A DNA stretch of 64,000 nt from Hyphomicrobiales bacterium (GCA_027487245.1 JAIYDY010000034.1:41806-105805), one strand, 5' to 3'; shown: positions 35,228 to 44,867, numbered from the stretch's first letter. Translations and numbers: made by a program. Notes: generated from the sequence alone by a model not told the origin.

Positions 35228-35887
35228 ATGCATGTCGTCGAATTGCCGATCTCGCTCTACAGCTTCAAGCTCAGGCTTGCCCTGCGGCTGAAGTCAGCCG
35301 CCATCGAAACGCAACCGCCACCGGGCGGGAGCTACCGTTCGGCGGCGTTCGCGCTGGTCAATCCCGCCGGCACGATTCCGACACTGGTCGATGGCGATTT
35401 CTGGCTGACCGAGAGCGACGCCATCATCGAGTATCTCGACGATGTGGGCATCGGGCTGACGTTGCGCCCGGCAGACCCGCGCCAGCGGGCGCGGGACCGG
35501 ATGCTGTCGCGCTGGGTCGACCTGCGCTTCGAGCCCGCGCTGCGCAGGCTGTTTGCCCAGATTGCCCCGGCAGGGCGTGTGCCGGCCGACATCAGGAGCG
35601 CCGATGCCCTGATCGAGGCGAGCCTTGCTCTTCTGGAACAGGGCCTTGACCCCGACGGACCGTTCGCCAGCGGCACCGTGCCCGGTCTCGCCGATTGCGG
35701 GCTGGCGGCCAGTGCAAGCTGGCTCACCCGGCTCCAGCACCCGCTGGGCCTGACAAGCCGGATTGGCCCACGTGCAGCCCGTTCGGTCGCGGCCATCTCG
35801 GAGGATCCGCGCACGCGCGGCGAGGTCGAGCGCTATGGCATGTTGATCGATGACTGGCTCAACGGGCGCCTCTCGGCAACGGCCTGA
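35228..35887 (+). CDS. Glutathione S-transferase family protein
   Basis: Cytosolic GST-fold protein, 219 residues. Thioredoxin-like N-terminal domain (MHVVELPISLYSFKLRLAL, then VNPAGTIPTLVDGDFWLTESDAIIEYLDD, with the cis-Pro and the SNAIL/ESDAI glutathione site) and an all-helical C-terminal domain from about 90. The active-site position holds Ser (LYSFKLR). ATG 35228 fits the domain start; the in-frame extension to 35015 crosses the palindrome and is unlikely. Confidence 0.87.
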   Translation: MHVVELPISLYSFKLRLALRLKSAAIETQPPPGGSYRSAAFALVNPAGTIPTLVDGDFWLTESDAIIEYLDDVGIGLTLRPADPRQRARDRMLSRWVDLRFEPALRRLFAQIAPAGRVPADIRSADALIEASLALLEQGLDPDGPFASGTVPGLADCGLAASASWLTRLQHPLGLTSRIGPRAARSVAAISEDPRTRGEVERYGMLIDDWLNGRLSATA

Positions 35888-36070
35888 CGGGCCGGACACA
35901 ATGCGGGTGTGAAGGGTCGTCGACATGCAACCCGCAAGCATCGCAACAACAGGGCATGTCGCAGGTTGGCAGAAGACGACCGATGGACTGATGCCGTCAT
36001 AGGCAAGACCTGTTTGGCAAAGCGGCCCGGTGGAATGATGACACGGCAAAGCGCGCCTCCTTCACGGGCC

Positions 36071-36220
36071 TCACTGTTCTCTCGCCTGCCGATGCTGGAC
36101 GGGTTGCGGAAACTCACCGCGCGACATGAAATCGTAAACCGTGGAGCGCGCCAGCCCTGTGATACGTTCAACATCGGGGCGGCGGGTGATCCGGCTATAA
36201 GGATCGTGAAGTTCTGACAT
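36071..36220 (-). pseudogene. Truncated AlpA-family phage regulatory protein
   Basis: A 49-codon frame with a perfect GGAAGGA ribosome site before ATG 36220. The product reads YSRITRRPDVERITGLARSTVYDFM followed by SRGEFPQPVQ, which is the AlpA (MerR-like winged HTH) pattern. It then leaves the family consensus (normally lG-R-avaW....W) and stops, so the second half is lost, perhaps through an indel. AlpA genes normally accompany prophages or integrative satellites; none remains here. The rest of the 35888-36295 gap shows no gene. Confidence 0.6.
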
Positions 36221-36295
36221 GTTCATCCTTCCGGGGCCGGGATAGCCTGCGCGGAAGGTGACGGATTTGCCGTCTAAACTGCGATCCGCCCGGAG

Positions 36296-37540
36296 TCATG
36301 ACGCCCGCTGCACAGGCTGCTGCGTCGGAACCGGCCTGGCGGGGCGGACGAGATAGGCGCCCGCCACCATCAGCAACGTGATGAGGATCGGCGTCGCGAT
36401 GCGGGCGTCGGGCAGGGGGAATGCGATCATGCGGGCCGCGAGGTTCCAGATCACGAAGATCACTAGCCCGATGAGGACCGGCCCGAGATCCCTGATGCGC
36501 ATGAAAAGCACCGCGCTCAGCGCAATGGCCAGCGCGATCCATGACCAGGTCTCGTCGCGCAGCAGCCGCAAGATCGCGCGCGCCACCGCCGAGACGTAGA
36601 TGCGCCATTCGAAGGCTGGGGCAAAGCCCGTCATATTCTCCTGCTGGGTGACGAAGGTGAAATTGAAATGCGCCCACCAGCCAGGATGCGCGACACCGGC
36701 CTTGGCCACCAGATAGATGCCGAAGCCGGCGAGAGCCGCCAGCCAGGGGGCGAGACCGACCGTCCGGAAAGCCGCCTTGAGGGCGCTGCCGGGCCTGTTG
36801 CCTTCCAGCCAGGCCGCGCAGCCGCAACCTGCCACGAGTGCGACCGGAAGGCCTGTCGTTGCGACCAGCATGTCCGGGCGTATGGCCACGGCCAGTAGCA
36901 ACAGGACCAGCGACGCCAGGGGCGGCCTTGCCGATCGGCCCGTGACGATCAGCGCGGTCGCCCCGACGCTCAAGGCCGCGACGAGCGGATCAGGCGTACT
37001 GATCGAGGCAAGATCAATCACCTGCAAGGCGGCCAGCGGCGGCACCACCAGACCGGCCAGATGCAAGGCTCCGATGCGCCAGAGCGCCAAGAGCAAGGTG
37101 GCCAACATTGCCAGCGTCGCAGCGAGGCTCAAGGCCCGCATCACGCTGACCGGATCGGCAAGGCGCGACAGGGCCGACACCAGCCAGATGTATCCGCCCT
37201 TCACCTCGTACATCGGCAGCATGGAGACGAATGCAGCCGGGTCGGCTGCCTGCGCGCGGCGGTAGGCATTGCCTTCGCGCAGGTTCTGCATCTGGTCGGG
37301 CGTGACCGCGCGGGCGACCGCGCCGTAGGCGTTCTCGTGGATGACGGCTGGCCGGGTCTCGCCCTGATGGCGAACCACCGATGCCACATAAGCCAGTGCG
37401 TCCCAGTTAGCGACAGGACGCGCAACAGCGTTGAGCAGGACCACGCCGCAGAACATCAGATAGATCGCGACCGACATCCAGGTCGCGATCACCCGCGCCT
37501 GAATCGGCGCTGCAACTGTAACGGCGGTCTCGGTAGCCAC
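36296..37540 (-). CDS. Polytopic membrane protein, possible GT-C glycosyltransferase
   Basis: About 414 residues from GTG 37540 (AGGG 5 bases upstream; an ATG 21 codons later is the alternative and the open frame reaches back to 37888). Roughly ten hydrophobic helices with an early extracytoplasmic acidic motif (ANWDALAYVASV) followed by a long loop, the layout of GT-C type transferases that use lipid-linked sugars. It sits at the left edge of an exopolysaccharide cluster. No specific family signature recognised; function inferred from topology and context only. Confidence 0.55.
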   Translation of the reverse strand: MATETAVTVAAPIQARVIATWMSVAIYLMFCGVVLLNAVARPVANWDALAYVASVVRHQGETRPAVIHENAYGAVARAVTPDQMQNLREGNAYRRAQAADPAAFVSMLPMYEVKGGYIWLVSALSRLADPVSVMRALSLAATLAMLATLLLALWRIGALHLAGLVVPPLAALQVIDLASISTPDPLVAALSVGATALIVTGRSARPPLASLVLLLLAVAIRPDMLVATTGLPVALVAGCGCAAWLEGNRPGSALKAAFRTVGLAPWLAALAGFGIYLVAKAGVAHPGWWAHFNFTFVTQQENMTGFAPAFEWRIYVSAVARAILRLLRDETWSWIALAIALSAVLFMRIRDLGPVLIGLVIFVIWNLAARMIAFPLPDARIATPILITLLMVAGAYLVRPARPVPTQQPVQRAS

Positions 37541-37741
37541 GACATCCCTGCATTTGGCAATCGAACAGGACGCCAGTGTATCACGCGCGACCCCGGCGAC
37601 CGAGGGGCTGCCAGGCCGCGCACGGCCTGCTTCTGCTCCGGTGGTTAATCTCCGGACTGGAGCCCGTGAAAGCGAAGGCGCGTTACCCCGACATTCCCCA
37701 GATGAACGCGGGATTGAGGCGACATCTGCCCGGCTTTGTGA

Positions 37742-38098
37742 TTTTCGACAAGCCGGTGCCGACGTCGGCAGCCTTCCGCCCTTGTCTGGAGGCTGGCTAG
37801 GGTTGGTGAGCTGGAATGTGACCGAATTCGCTGTCATCGAGACGCGCTTTTTGTAGAAGGCGACGACATTCTCGGCGCACCGCGCCATGTCCCGATCGGC
37901 ATCACGCCGGGCCGGAATCTGCCGGGGCTGACGGACCGCACGCTGGCCTTGCTGGCGGCCACTGATGCGATCCTGTCACCGAAATGCCCGCCGACGCCGC
38001 CACGGGCACGTCTGGCCTCGCACTACGCCGCCGCCTTGGCCGACCGGCGCCGCGTCGAGCTTTCAGCCTGCTGGGACATGTATGTCAGGAACAGGTAG
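37742..38098 (+). pseudogene. Decayed coding-like frame without a start codon
   Basis: Open for about 118 codons but with no ATG before the final residues. The last 80 codons read like real protein (VEGDDILGAPRHVPIGIT, RNLPGLTDRTLALLAATDAIL) with G/C-rich third positions. Sequence just upstream in another frame (YPDIPQMNAGLRRHLPGF) also looks protein-like, suggesting one gene broken by a frameshift. I do not recognise the family. It occupies most of the 570-base gap between the membrane protein and the glycanase. Confidence 0.35.
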
Positions 38099-38110
38099 CG
38101 CCAGCGTCCG

Positions 38111-39181
38111 TCAGGGCTGCGCGCGCGTGAAGTCCTTGATCACCTGCATGAAGGGCTTGGGCTGGTAGTTGCCGTCGAGCGGGAGCGGCCTGTTTGGCAT
38201 CCCGTCCTTCCGGCTGAACCAGATCGGAACCCAAGTGTGACGGTCACTGATGCCCCATGTCAAGACCGCTTCGGGGCGGCAGACATCGCCGATCGCCTGA
38301 AGGAACGACCGGGCCCGCGCGGCCACGATCTCGTCGCGGATCACGACATCCCCTGGCAGCTTGTGATCAATGACGTCGAGTTCCGTCACCAGGATCGACA
38401 AGCCCATGCCATGAAGTTCGGCCACGAAGCGCGATAGCCCGTCCCTGTCGATCTCTTGCTCACCGGGAAGATGGCCTTGCAGGCCAATCGCATGCAGGGG
38501 TGCGTCACGGTCCTTGAGGTCCTTGACCAGTCTCAGGAAGGCTGCCCGCTTCGCCCGGCATTGAAGCGTCGGGTTCTCGAAGCCGAAATCATTGAGGACC
38601 AGTTGCACCTTCGGGTCGACGGCGGCGGTGCGGCGCAAGGCCAGTTCGATATGCCGCGTGCCGATGAGATCCTGCCAGATCGATTTCCGCATCGGCTTCT
38701 CGATGGCGGGATTGTCGCTGATCGCCTCGTTGACGACATCCCAGCTGGGAATGCGCCCCTTGTAGCGGCCAACCACGGTGTCGATGTGCTCGTAGAGCAC
38801 GCGCTCCGCTTCCTGCCGGGTCGAAATGCTCTCGGTCCATTTCGGCATGGCGGCATACCAGGCAAGGGTATGGCCGCGCATCTTCATGCCGTTGGCTTCG
38901 GCGAACGCGATTAGACGGTCGGGATAGTCGAAGACGAACCTGTCCGCGGTGGGCCGAAGATCGATCCACTTGAGACCTCCCTCGCCGACCAGCAACTGGC
39001 AATGCTCAAGGACAGCCCGCCGATAGGCGGGCTCATCGCGCAGCGCATCGACCCTGATGGCCGCGCCGAACGGGATCGCGCCGCGGCTGCACACGCGGGA
39101 GCCGGCCTGCGGGAACGCAAGCGCCGAACCTGCACTGATCCCAGCCCCCAAGCCGCCAAGGACGAACTGTCTTCTGTGCAA
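38111..39181 (-). CDS. Endo-1,4-beta-xylanase-type glycoside hydrolase family 10
   Basis: Exported GH10 endoglycanase. About 356 residues from TTG 39181, preceded by GGGGAG at 7 bases; GTG 39244 is the longer choice. Twin-arginine-like signal (HRRQFVLGG). The GH10 barrel shows the acid/base Glu152 in WDVVNEAI and the nucleophile Glu268 in VTELDV, plus GMKMRGHTLAWY and LNDFGFE. In an exopolysaccharide cluster the natural target may be the cell's own polymer, trimming or releasing it, rather than plant xylan. Confidence 0.9.
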   Translation of the reverse strand: MHRRQFVLGGLGAGISAGSALAFPQAGSRVCSRGAIPFGAAIRVDALRDEPAYRRAVLEHCQLLVGEGGLKWIDLRPTADRFVFDYPDRLIAFAEANGMKMRGHTLAWYAAMPKWTESISTRQEAERVLYEHIDTVVGRYKGRIPSWDVVNEAISDNPAIEKPMRKSIWQDLIGTRHIELALRRTAAVDPKVQLVLNDFGFENPTLQCRAKRAAFLRLVKDLKDRDAPLHAIGLQGHLPGEQEIDRDGLSRFVAELHGMGLSILVTELDVIDHKLPGDVVIRDEIVAARARSFLQAIGDVCRPEAVLTWGISDRHTWVPIWFSRKDGMPNRPLPLDGNYQPKPFMQVIKDFTRAQP

Positions 39182-39398
39182 CGCCGATCTCCCCGCTGGC
39201 CCTTGTTCGTCGACTGTCGCAACGGAACCCCGGAAAAATAGCACAATGGATCGCGCCGATCCCGCGAATTGGCTGGGCTTGTTATGGCATACTTAACGGC
39301 TCGGTCCTTTGATGGTCCCGGTTTGCTTTTGCCCGAAGCCCCGACGACCAAGGCCGCCGGAAACGGGCGCATCAGCACGAACGACGAGAGGCAGCATC

Positions 39399-40742
39399 GT
39401 GTTGGAGACCGGACCCGCACGTGGCGCTGAAGGCAGCTGGTTTCCGGCGCTGCTGCTTGTTGTGCTGTTCTGCTTCTTCTGGATCGGGCTCTCACCCTTT
39501 CCCGACCCCAACGCGCCGGGATTGCTGACAGCCTTCGGGACGTCCTCGAACGTGATGAACCAGATCATCGTTGTCGGGCTGGCATCGCTGGTGCTCGTGG
39601 TCCTCGTCAATCATCCGGCCCGTGGCCTTGTCCTGCGTTCCTACGGGCTGCTGGCGGTGATCTTCTGCTGGCTGCTGGTCACCGCCGCCTTCTCCGAGTT
39701 TCCCGAAACGGCGATGCGCCGGATCATCTACGCCATGCTGGTCTGCCTGTGCGCCAGCACCGTCCTTCTGTTGCCCCGCGACAGCGACCAGTTCAGCAAG
39801 CTGATCGGAGCCTGCGTCCTGGTTGCCGTCCTGCTCTCGCTCCTGGGCGTCGTTGCGGTCCCCCAACGTGCGATCCATCAAGGGTCCGATCCCCTGGAGT
39901 TTCAACTCGCGGGGGACTGGCGCGGTCATTTCGGCCACAAGAACGTCGCGGCCGCAGCCATGGTCTTCGCCGTGTTCTTCGGCATCTTCGTCATCAGGAC
40001 GGGCTCGCTCTGGATCGGCGCGGTGATCATCGCCGGTGCCGCGGTGTTCCTGTTGAATTCCGGAGGCAAGACCGCTGCGGCCATGCTGCCGGCCATCCTC
40101 CTGGCAAGCTGGCTGTTCGAGCGAATCGGCCCGCTCAGGGTCGTGTTCGTGGCATGCGGGCTCGCCCTGATGAATTACGTGCTGCTGTTGACCTCGGTCT
40201 CCCGCGACATGCAGGATTTTTTCACCTCGCTGGGCATCGATCCGACCTTCACCGACCGGGCCTCGATCTGGCAACTGGCGCTGGGTGCCGCCGCCAAGGA
40301 GCCTGTTGTGGGGCACGGCTTCCAGACCTTCTGGCAGATGGAGACGCTGGTTTATGGCGAGGCGGCGAGCACCAGTTGGGCCGTGACGGCTGCCAATGCC
40401 CACAATGCCTACCTCGATCAGGTGATCAATGGCGGGTTTCCGCTTCTCGTGCTCATGGTTGTCTGGCTGGTCCTGCTGCCCTGTCACCACGCGGGCCTGG
40501 CGTTCAAACGGGCGCTGAACCCGGAACTGACGCGCCTTTTCGTGCGCTGCTGGCTCTTCATGCTGTTCCTGTCCTGCCTTGAAAGCCCGTTCTTCGACAA
40601 CCGCGGCCCTGTCTGGTTCACGATGCTGATCGCCGTCTTCGGCCTGCGCATGCTCGCCTATGGCGATCTGAAGATGGCCGGGCGTGCGGAGCAGGAAAGC
40701 GATGGTGGCGCGCTGACCGATCCGGCTGCGAAAGCGGCATGA
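39399..40742 (+). CDS. O-antigen ligase/polymerase family protein (Wzy/ExoQ-like)
   Basis: Inner-membrane polysaccharide polymerase or ligase. 447 residues from GTG 39399 (GAGG 7 bases upstream). About eleven helices with the ExoQ/Wzy blocks GDWRGHFGHKNVAAAAM, TDRASIWQLALGAAAKEPVVGHGFQTFW and AHNAYLDQVINGGFPLL. The HKN and HNAYL motifs favour an exopolysaccharide repeat-unit polymerase. Divergent from the GH10 gene and 9 bases before a GT2 gene. Confidence 0.88.
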   Translation: MLETGPARGAEGSWFPALLLVVLFCFFWIGLSPFPDPNAPGLLTAFGTSSNVMNQIIVVGLASLVLVVLVNHPARGLVLRSYGLLAVIFCWLLVTAAFSEFPETAMRRIIYAMLVCLCASTVLLLPRDSDQFSKLIGACVLVAVLLSLLGVVAVPQRAIHQGSDPLEFQLAGDWRGHFGHKNVAAAAMVFAVFFGIFVIRTGSLWIGAVIIAGAAVFLLNSGGKTAAAMLPAILLASWLFERIGPLRVVFVACGLALMNYVLLLTSVSRDMQDFFTSLGIDPTFTDRASIWQLALGAAAKEPVVGHGFQTFWQMETLVYGEAASTSWAVTAANAHNAYLDQVINGGFPLLVLMVVWLVLLPCHHAGLAFKRALNPELTRLFVRCWLFMLFLSCLESPFFDNRGPVWFTMLIAVFGLRMLAYGDLKMAGRAEQESDGGALTDPAAKAA

Positions 40743-40751
40743 GCCTTTGCC

Positions 40752-41690
40752 ATGACTGAACAGCCTGTGGACCCCGCCTCTGTCGAAGCCGTGATCTGCA
40801 TCCCCACGTTCCGGCGACCGGACTGGCTGCGCCGGACCCTGATGTCAGTGGCTAAGCAACGCTGCGATGTCCGTTTCGCGGTCATTGTTGTTGACAATGA
40901 CGGCCGTGATCCCGTCGGCGCCGCCCTGGCAACCGACCTGCTGGCCACGACGGGGCTGTCGCACATCGTGCTCGTCGAGCACCGGCAGGGCAATTGCCAC
41001 GCGATCAACCGGGCCTTTGGCGAGGCACTCAAAGCCTATCCAGATGCCCGCTTCATCCTGATGATCGACGATGACGAGGTCGCCTTGCCGGGCTGGCTGC
41101 AAGCAATGGTCAGCCTGTGCCGCGACAAGGATGCCGACCTTGTGGGGGGGCCCGTGCTGCGCCGTTTCGAGGTCGATCCGGGCCGTGATGTGATGCGGCA
41201 CCCGCTGTTCGTCTCGATCGATGGCGAGACCCGGCCGATCGATCAGCTTCATGGTTCGGGCAATTGCCTGATCCAGCGCCGCGTCTTCGAGACAATGCCG
41301 TCGCCGCCTTTCGACACGGCGTTCAACTTCCTGGGCGGCGGTGACATGGAGTTCTTCACGCGTTGCCGGCTGGCCAGCTTCCGGACGTGGTGGTGCGCGG
41401 AGGCGATAGCCCACGAACTCGTGTCGCCCGACCGGACCACGGCGTCATTCCTGGCGAAACGCTCGCTGAGAACAGGCAGCATCAACTACCTGGTCGACCG
41501 GACGCACAAACCTCTTCCGGCCTTGCTGCTGAAGAACGCGGCCAGCCTTGTCCTCGGTCTTGTGCGTGGGCTGGGCGTTCTGCTGCGCACCGGCTCCCTG
41601 CTGCTGGCGAGCCACCCCGTCCTAATGCCGGTCGGCAGGATCACCGCCAGCCTCGGATGGCTGCCCAAGCCCTACAAGTCAGCGTCCTAA
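40752..41690 (+). CDS. Glycosyltransferase family 2
   Basis: Inverting GT-A glycosyltransferase, 312 residues. VICIPTFRRPDWLRRTL starts the nucleotide-binding fold, VVDNDG the second strand and MIDDDEV the metal-binding DxD. A C-terminal hydrophobic stretch (LLLKNAASLVLGLVRGLGVLL) may anchor it at the membrane. 9 bases after the polymerase gene, so translated together. Sugar specificity not readable. Confidence 0.9.
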   Translation: MTEQPVDPASVEAVICIPTFRRPDWLRRTLMSVAKQRCDVRFAVIVVDNDGRDPVGAALATDLLATTGLSHIVLVEHRQGNCHAINRAFGEALKAYPDARFILMIDDDEVALPGWLQAMVSLCRDKDADLVGGPVLRRFEVDPGRDVMRHPLFVSIDGETRPIDQLHGSGNCLIQRRVFETMPSPPFDTAFNFLGGGDMEFFTRCRLASFRTWWCAEAIAHELVSPDRTTASFLAKRSLRTGSINYLVDRTHKPLPALLLKNAASLVLGLVRGLGVLLRTGSLLLASHPVLMPVGRITASLGWLPKPYKSAS

Positions 41691-41697
41691 GGCTGGA

Positions 41698-42582
41698 TCA
41701 GGCGTGGTGAATGCCTGATCGTGCGTCCATGACTTCCGTACGGATGACCGAGGCTGGCGTTCCGGTATGGGACTGGATCAGGATGCCATGCTGGCCAGGC
41801 TGCATCCGGTCGATGAGCTGCCGGATGCCGGGCCCGTCAAGCGCAGGACCGGACCAATAGGTCAGGCACAGCGAGGTGTCCGTTCCTTCGTGCCGCTCTC
41901 GCAGCACCGGATCGATCGCAACGGCCGCGCCATATGTCAGATACTCGGAAAAGGCCCTTTGGCGGGCGAGCGCCTGCCACCACGGACGACCGTTCCCGGC
42001 CTCGATCCGTTCGGTCATCGCAACGACCGTGGCGCGTTCCCAGGTGATCATGCCTTCGATGAAATCATCACCTGGAAGGGGCGGAGCAGTGCTCCCCAGG
42101 ACAGCATAGGCATTGGCGTGCCATGTCCCGTGGCGGGGCATTTGCGCCGTGATCGATTGCCGGCGGACGAACAGGGGCACGCGGGCCGAAGTGGCCAGCC
42201 CGGACAGATCCGATGGCCGGCAAAAACAGAGATCCGAATCGATGCAGACGACGCGGCCAGCTGGCTGGGCCAGCGTCACCGCGATCTTCCGCAACTGCTG
42301 GAGGTGCCAACCGTAAATCGGCAGACCAAGTCCGGGGTGCCAGCGATACTGACGTCCACGCCAGTGACCGACCGTCCAGAGCGGCGGAAAAAGCGCCGAT
42401 GTGGCGACCACCTCGCGCTTCGGGCCTGCAAGCGGCGCGAACAGTGGCGCATCGTCGTCATCGACGACGATGTAGTGTCGCGCAAAACCCGTGCAGAAGC
42501 GATCCATCGAGTCGCATAGAAGCCTGCATCGCTCCAGATCGCCGTGGTAGCTGGGCGTCACCACCGAAAGCTCACCGGTCAT
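41698..42582 (-). CDS. DUF6492 family protein, glycosyltransferase-like
   Basis: 294 residues. Begins LSVVTPSYHGDLERCRLLCDSMDRFC and has HYIVVDDDDAPLF, a GT-A-like nucleotide fold, plus VVCIDSDLCFCRP as a second acidic motif. I assign it to DUF6492 from that pattern. Such genes recur in exopolysaccharide loci and are presumed sugar transferases. Convergent with the GT2 gene (7-base gap) and divergent from the GT4 gene. Confidence 0.75.
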   Translation of the reverse strand: MTGELSVVTPSYHGDLERCRLLCDSMDRFCTGFARHYIVVDDDDAPLFAPLAGPKREVVATSALFPPLWTVGHWRGRQYRWHPGLGLPIYGWHLQQLRKIAVTLAQPAGRVVCIDSDLCFCRPSDLSGLATSARVPLFVRRQSITAQMPRHGTWHANAYAVLGSTAPPLPGDDFIEGMITWERATVVAMTERIEAGNGRPWWQALARQRAFSEYLTYGAAVAIDPVLRERHEGTDTSLCLTYWSGPALDGPGIRQLIDRMQPGQHGILIQSHTGTPASVIRTEVMDARSGIHHA

Positions 42583-42696
42583 CTTTCGTCCCTTTGAGGC
42601 CGAGCCGCCACCGTGCGGAACGCGGCATCGCCGCTCGCAGGCTGATTCGTTAACGCGGCAATCCTAATTTGGCGTTGCACCCTTCTGCGAAACGGA

Positions 42697-43770
42697 ATGA
42701 CCGCCGCGCCCATGTCCAAGCGCTACCTCATCTGCCTGTCGGACGCGTCCGCAACCTGCGGGGTCGAGGAATTTGCCCGGCAACTCGCGCTCCGGTTGGC
42801 CGGCCGCTCTTCGACCTGCGTCCTTGGCAAGGATGGGCCCGGGTTCTCTGCGCAGCTGCGCGACGTCGATGGTGTCGTGCTCAATTTCCCGATCGTTGCC
42901 TGGAAGAAAAAGCTGGTCTGGCCCACATGGATCGCTCTTCTGACACGGCTCAGGCGCAAGCAGGCCATTGTCGTCCTGCACGAGTGGCAGGCCCTCGACT
43001 GGAAGCGCCGGATCGTGCTGGCACCGGTCGTGGCGCTGGCCACAAGGATTGTCTTCTCGGCTCCGGAGATCGCCAGCGAATTCCGCCAAAGCCCGTTGTC
43101 GCTGGTCGCCACGTCCGACCGACAGGTCGTTCCCGTCCCGCCCAACCTGTTGCCGCCGCCGGCGCTGAAGACATCAGCGGTGAGCGCAGAATTGCGTGCA
43201 CAGAGTGCGCGCAAACGGATCATCCTCGGCCAGTTCGGCTCGATCTATCCGAAGAAGCAGTCCACCGCCGTCCTTCAGGTTGCGCAAGGACTCATCGCCC
43301 GCGGTCATGATGTGTTCGTGGTTTTCATCGGCTCGTTCATCAAGGGCATGGACGATGTGGAGCGGGCCTTCTTCCGGAATGTGCAGCAGGCAGGGTTGGC
43401 CGACCGTGTGCTCGTGACCGGCTATGTCGGCGATGATCGCGAACTGTTCGGTATGTTCGAACCCGTCGACGTCTTCTGTTACATTTTCCCCGAGGGCCTG
43501 ACCTCGCGGCGGGCCAGCGTGCTGGCGGTCGCTCTCTTCGGCAAGCCCGTTGTCGTCAATGCGCCCGTTCAGGACGACTCCCTCGCCCATCACAGCCTGT
43601 ATCAGAAGCTGATCGCTGGCCGGGCCATCCGCCTGGTGCCCACGGGGGCGGACATCGACACCATCGCCGATGCGGTACTGGCTGCGGCCGCGGCACCGCC
43701 CGGGCAACTGGATCTCGGTGCGGAGATCAGCGCGGTATGGCAGACGGTCGTGGACACGATCTGCCCCTGA
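42697..43770 (+). CDS. Glycosyltransferase family 4-like protein
   Basis: GT-B fold transferase, 357 residues. N-terminal half with CGVEEFARQLALRLAG; C-terminal half with IILGQFGSIYPKKQ, VFIGSF, VLVTGYV and the donor-site region VDVFCYIFPEGLTSRRASVLAVALFGKPVVVN, where the expected E-x7-E is only partly kept (PEGLTSRRAS). ATG 42697 or 42712 could start it. Alone on its strand between DUF6492 and the WecB-type gene. Confidence 0.85.
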   Translation: MTAAPMSKRYLICLSDASATCGVEEFARQLALRLAGRSSTCVLGKDGPGFSAQLRDVDGVVLNFPIVAWKKKLVWPTWIALLTRLRRKQAIVVLHEWQALDWKRRIVLAPVVALATRIVFSAPEIASEFRQSPLSLVATSDRQVVPVPPNLLPPPALKTSAVSAELRAQSARKRIILGQFGSIYPKKQSTAVLQVAQGLIARGHDVFVVFIGSFIKGMDDVERAFFRNVQQAGLADRVLVTGYVGDDRELFGMFEPVDVFCYIFPEGLTSRRASVLAVALFGKPVVVNAPVQDDSLAHHSLYQKLIAGRAIRLVPTGADIDTIADAVLAAAAAPPGQLDLGAEISAVWQTVVDTICP

Positions 43771-43825
43771 ACACACGGCGGCATGGCCCGGCATCCGAGG
43801 CGTCAGCGGCCACGGGGAGCGCGCG

Positions 43826-44614
43826 TCACTTCGAGTGCTTCACGATCTGCCACATCGCGATGAAATTCGTCCGGAGATAGCGGCCCAGCAGCCGGCGCGG
43901 CTCCAGCATGGTGCGATAGGCCCATTCCAGTCCGACCGCCTGCAGGAGGCGTGGCGCGCGGGCATTCCGGCCTGCGAGAAAGTCGAACAATCCGCCGGAG
44001 GTCTTGATCACGCCAACCCCCTGGAGCCTGTCGATGTTGCGGGCAACGAACTGCTGTTCGAGCGGAACGCCCAGCCCGACCCAGAGAATATCGGGCTCAA
44101 GGCGCGCGATCTCGGCCACGATGGCGGGCTCCTGCTCTGCGTCATAGTAGCCGGATCGTGCTCCGGCGAACATCAGTTGCGGATAGGCCTCCTGCATGCG
44201 TGCAACAGCCGCCCGGTTGACCTCGGCCGTGCCGCCCAGAAAGTAGAAGCTGACACCGTCCTTCTGCGCCAGAGCCGCGACCTCATGGACGAGATCGGTC
44301 GTGGCGACCCGCTCCGGAAGCGGTGCCTGCGAGACCAGTGGGGACAGAAGCACCATGGGCATCCCGTCGGCATGGATCTGGTCGGCGGCAAGGAGCAGGC
44401 TCCGGAATGCCGCATCGCTTCGCGCCAGCGCGATGACCTGGCCATTGGCCGATGTCGCATAGAAGGGCCGCTGCCTGTGGCCGCGTGCGCTGACGGCAGC
44501 ATCGATCAGGCAACGCGCCGATGCCTGCATGCCCAGCGCCGTGATGGGCAGGCCCCCGATCGTCGTCGTCGCATCGCCCTGTCCGGACATGCGATCAGTT
44601 TCAGTGGCTCCCAT
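43826..44614 (-). CDS. WecB/TagA/CpsF family glycosyltransferase (GT26)
   Basis: GT26 transferase adding a sugar such as N-acetylmannosaminuronate or glucose to a lipid-linked acceptor. 262 residues with ATSANGQVIALAR, ADQIHADGMPMVLLS, SFYFLGGTAEVN and WVGLGVPLEQQFVARN, all family hallmarks. It lies at the right end of the exopolysaccharide cluster; the 253-base region upstream of it (44615-44867), before the polyamine-type transporter, holds no gene I can support. Confidence 0.92.
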   Translation of the reverse strand: MGATETDRMSGQGDATTTIGGLPITALGMQASARCLIDAAVSARGHRQRPFYATSANGQVIALARSDAAFRSLLLAADQIHADGMPMVLLSPLVSQAPLPERVATTDLVHEVAALAQKDGVSFYFLGGTAEVNRAAVARMQEAYPQLMFAGARSGYYDAEQEPAIVAEIARLEPDILWVGLGVPLEQQFVARNIDRLQGVGVIKTSGGLFDFLAGRNARAPRLLQAVGLEWAYRTMLEPRRLLGRYLRTNFIAMWQIVKHSK

Positions 44615-44867
44615 GCGATCTTCTGGCCCCTTCGAAGGCTTGATCGCACAGGGGCCAAGGCGATGCCATCAATGCTGGTCAGTAACACTAACGCGCGGAT
44701 TTTCTCCGGTTTCAGCAGGCGGCCAGTTGCAGTTTTACGCCAGAGTTGGCAGCCCGAGTTAGGCCCTCGCCCTCACATCATGTCTTCAGCGCGCCGATCT
44801 CGCGCGTTCACGACACTGCCGGGGATCAGTATGTCTTCTGCATCGACGGCAGATGGGCGTTAGCCCT

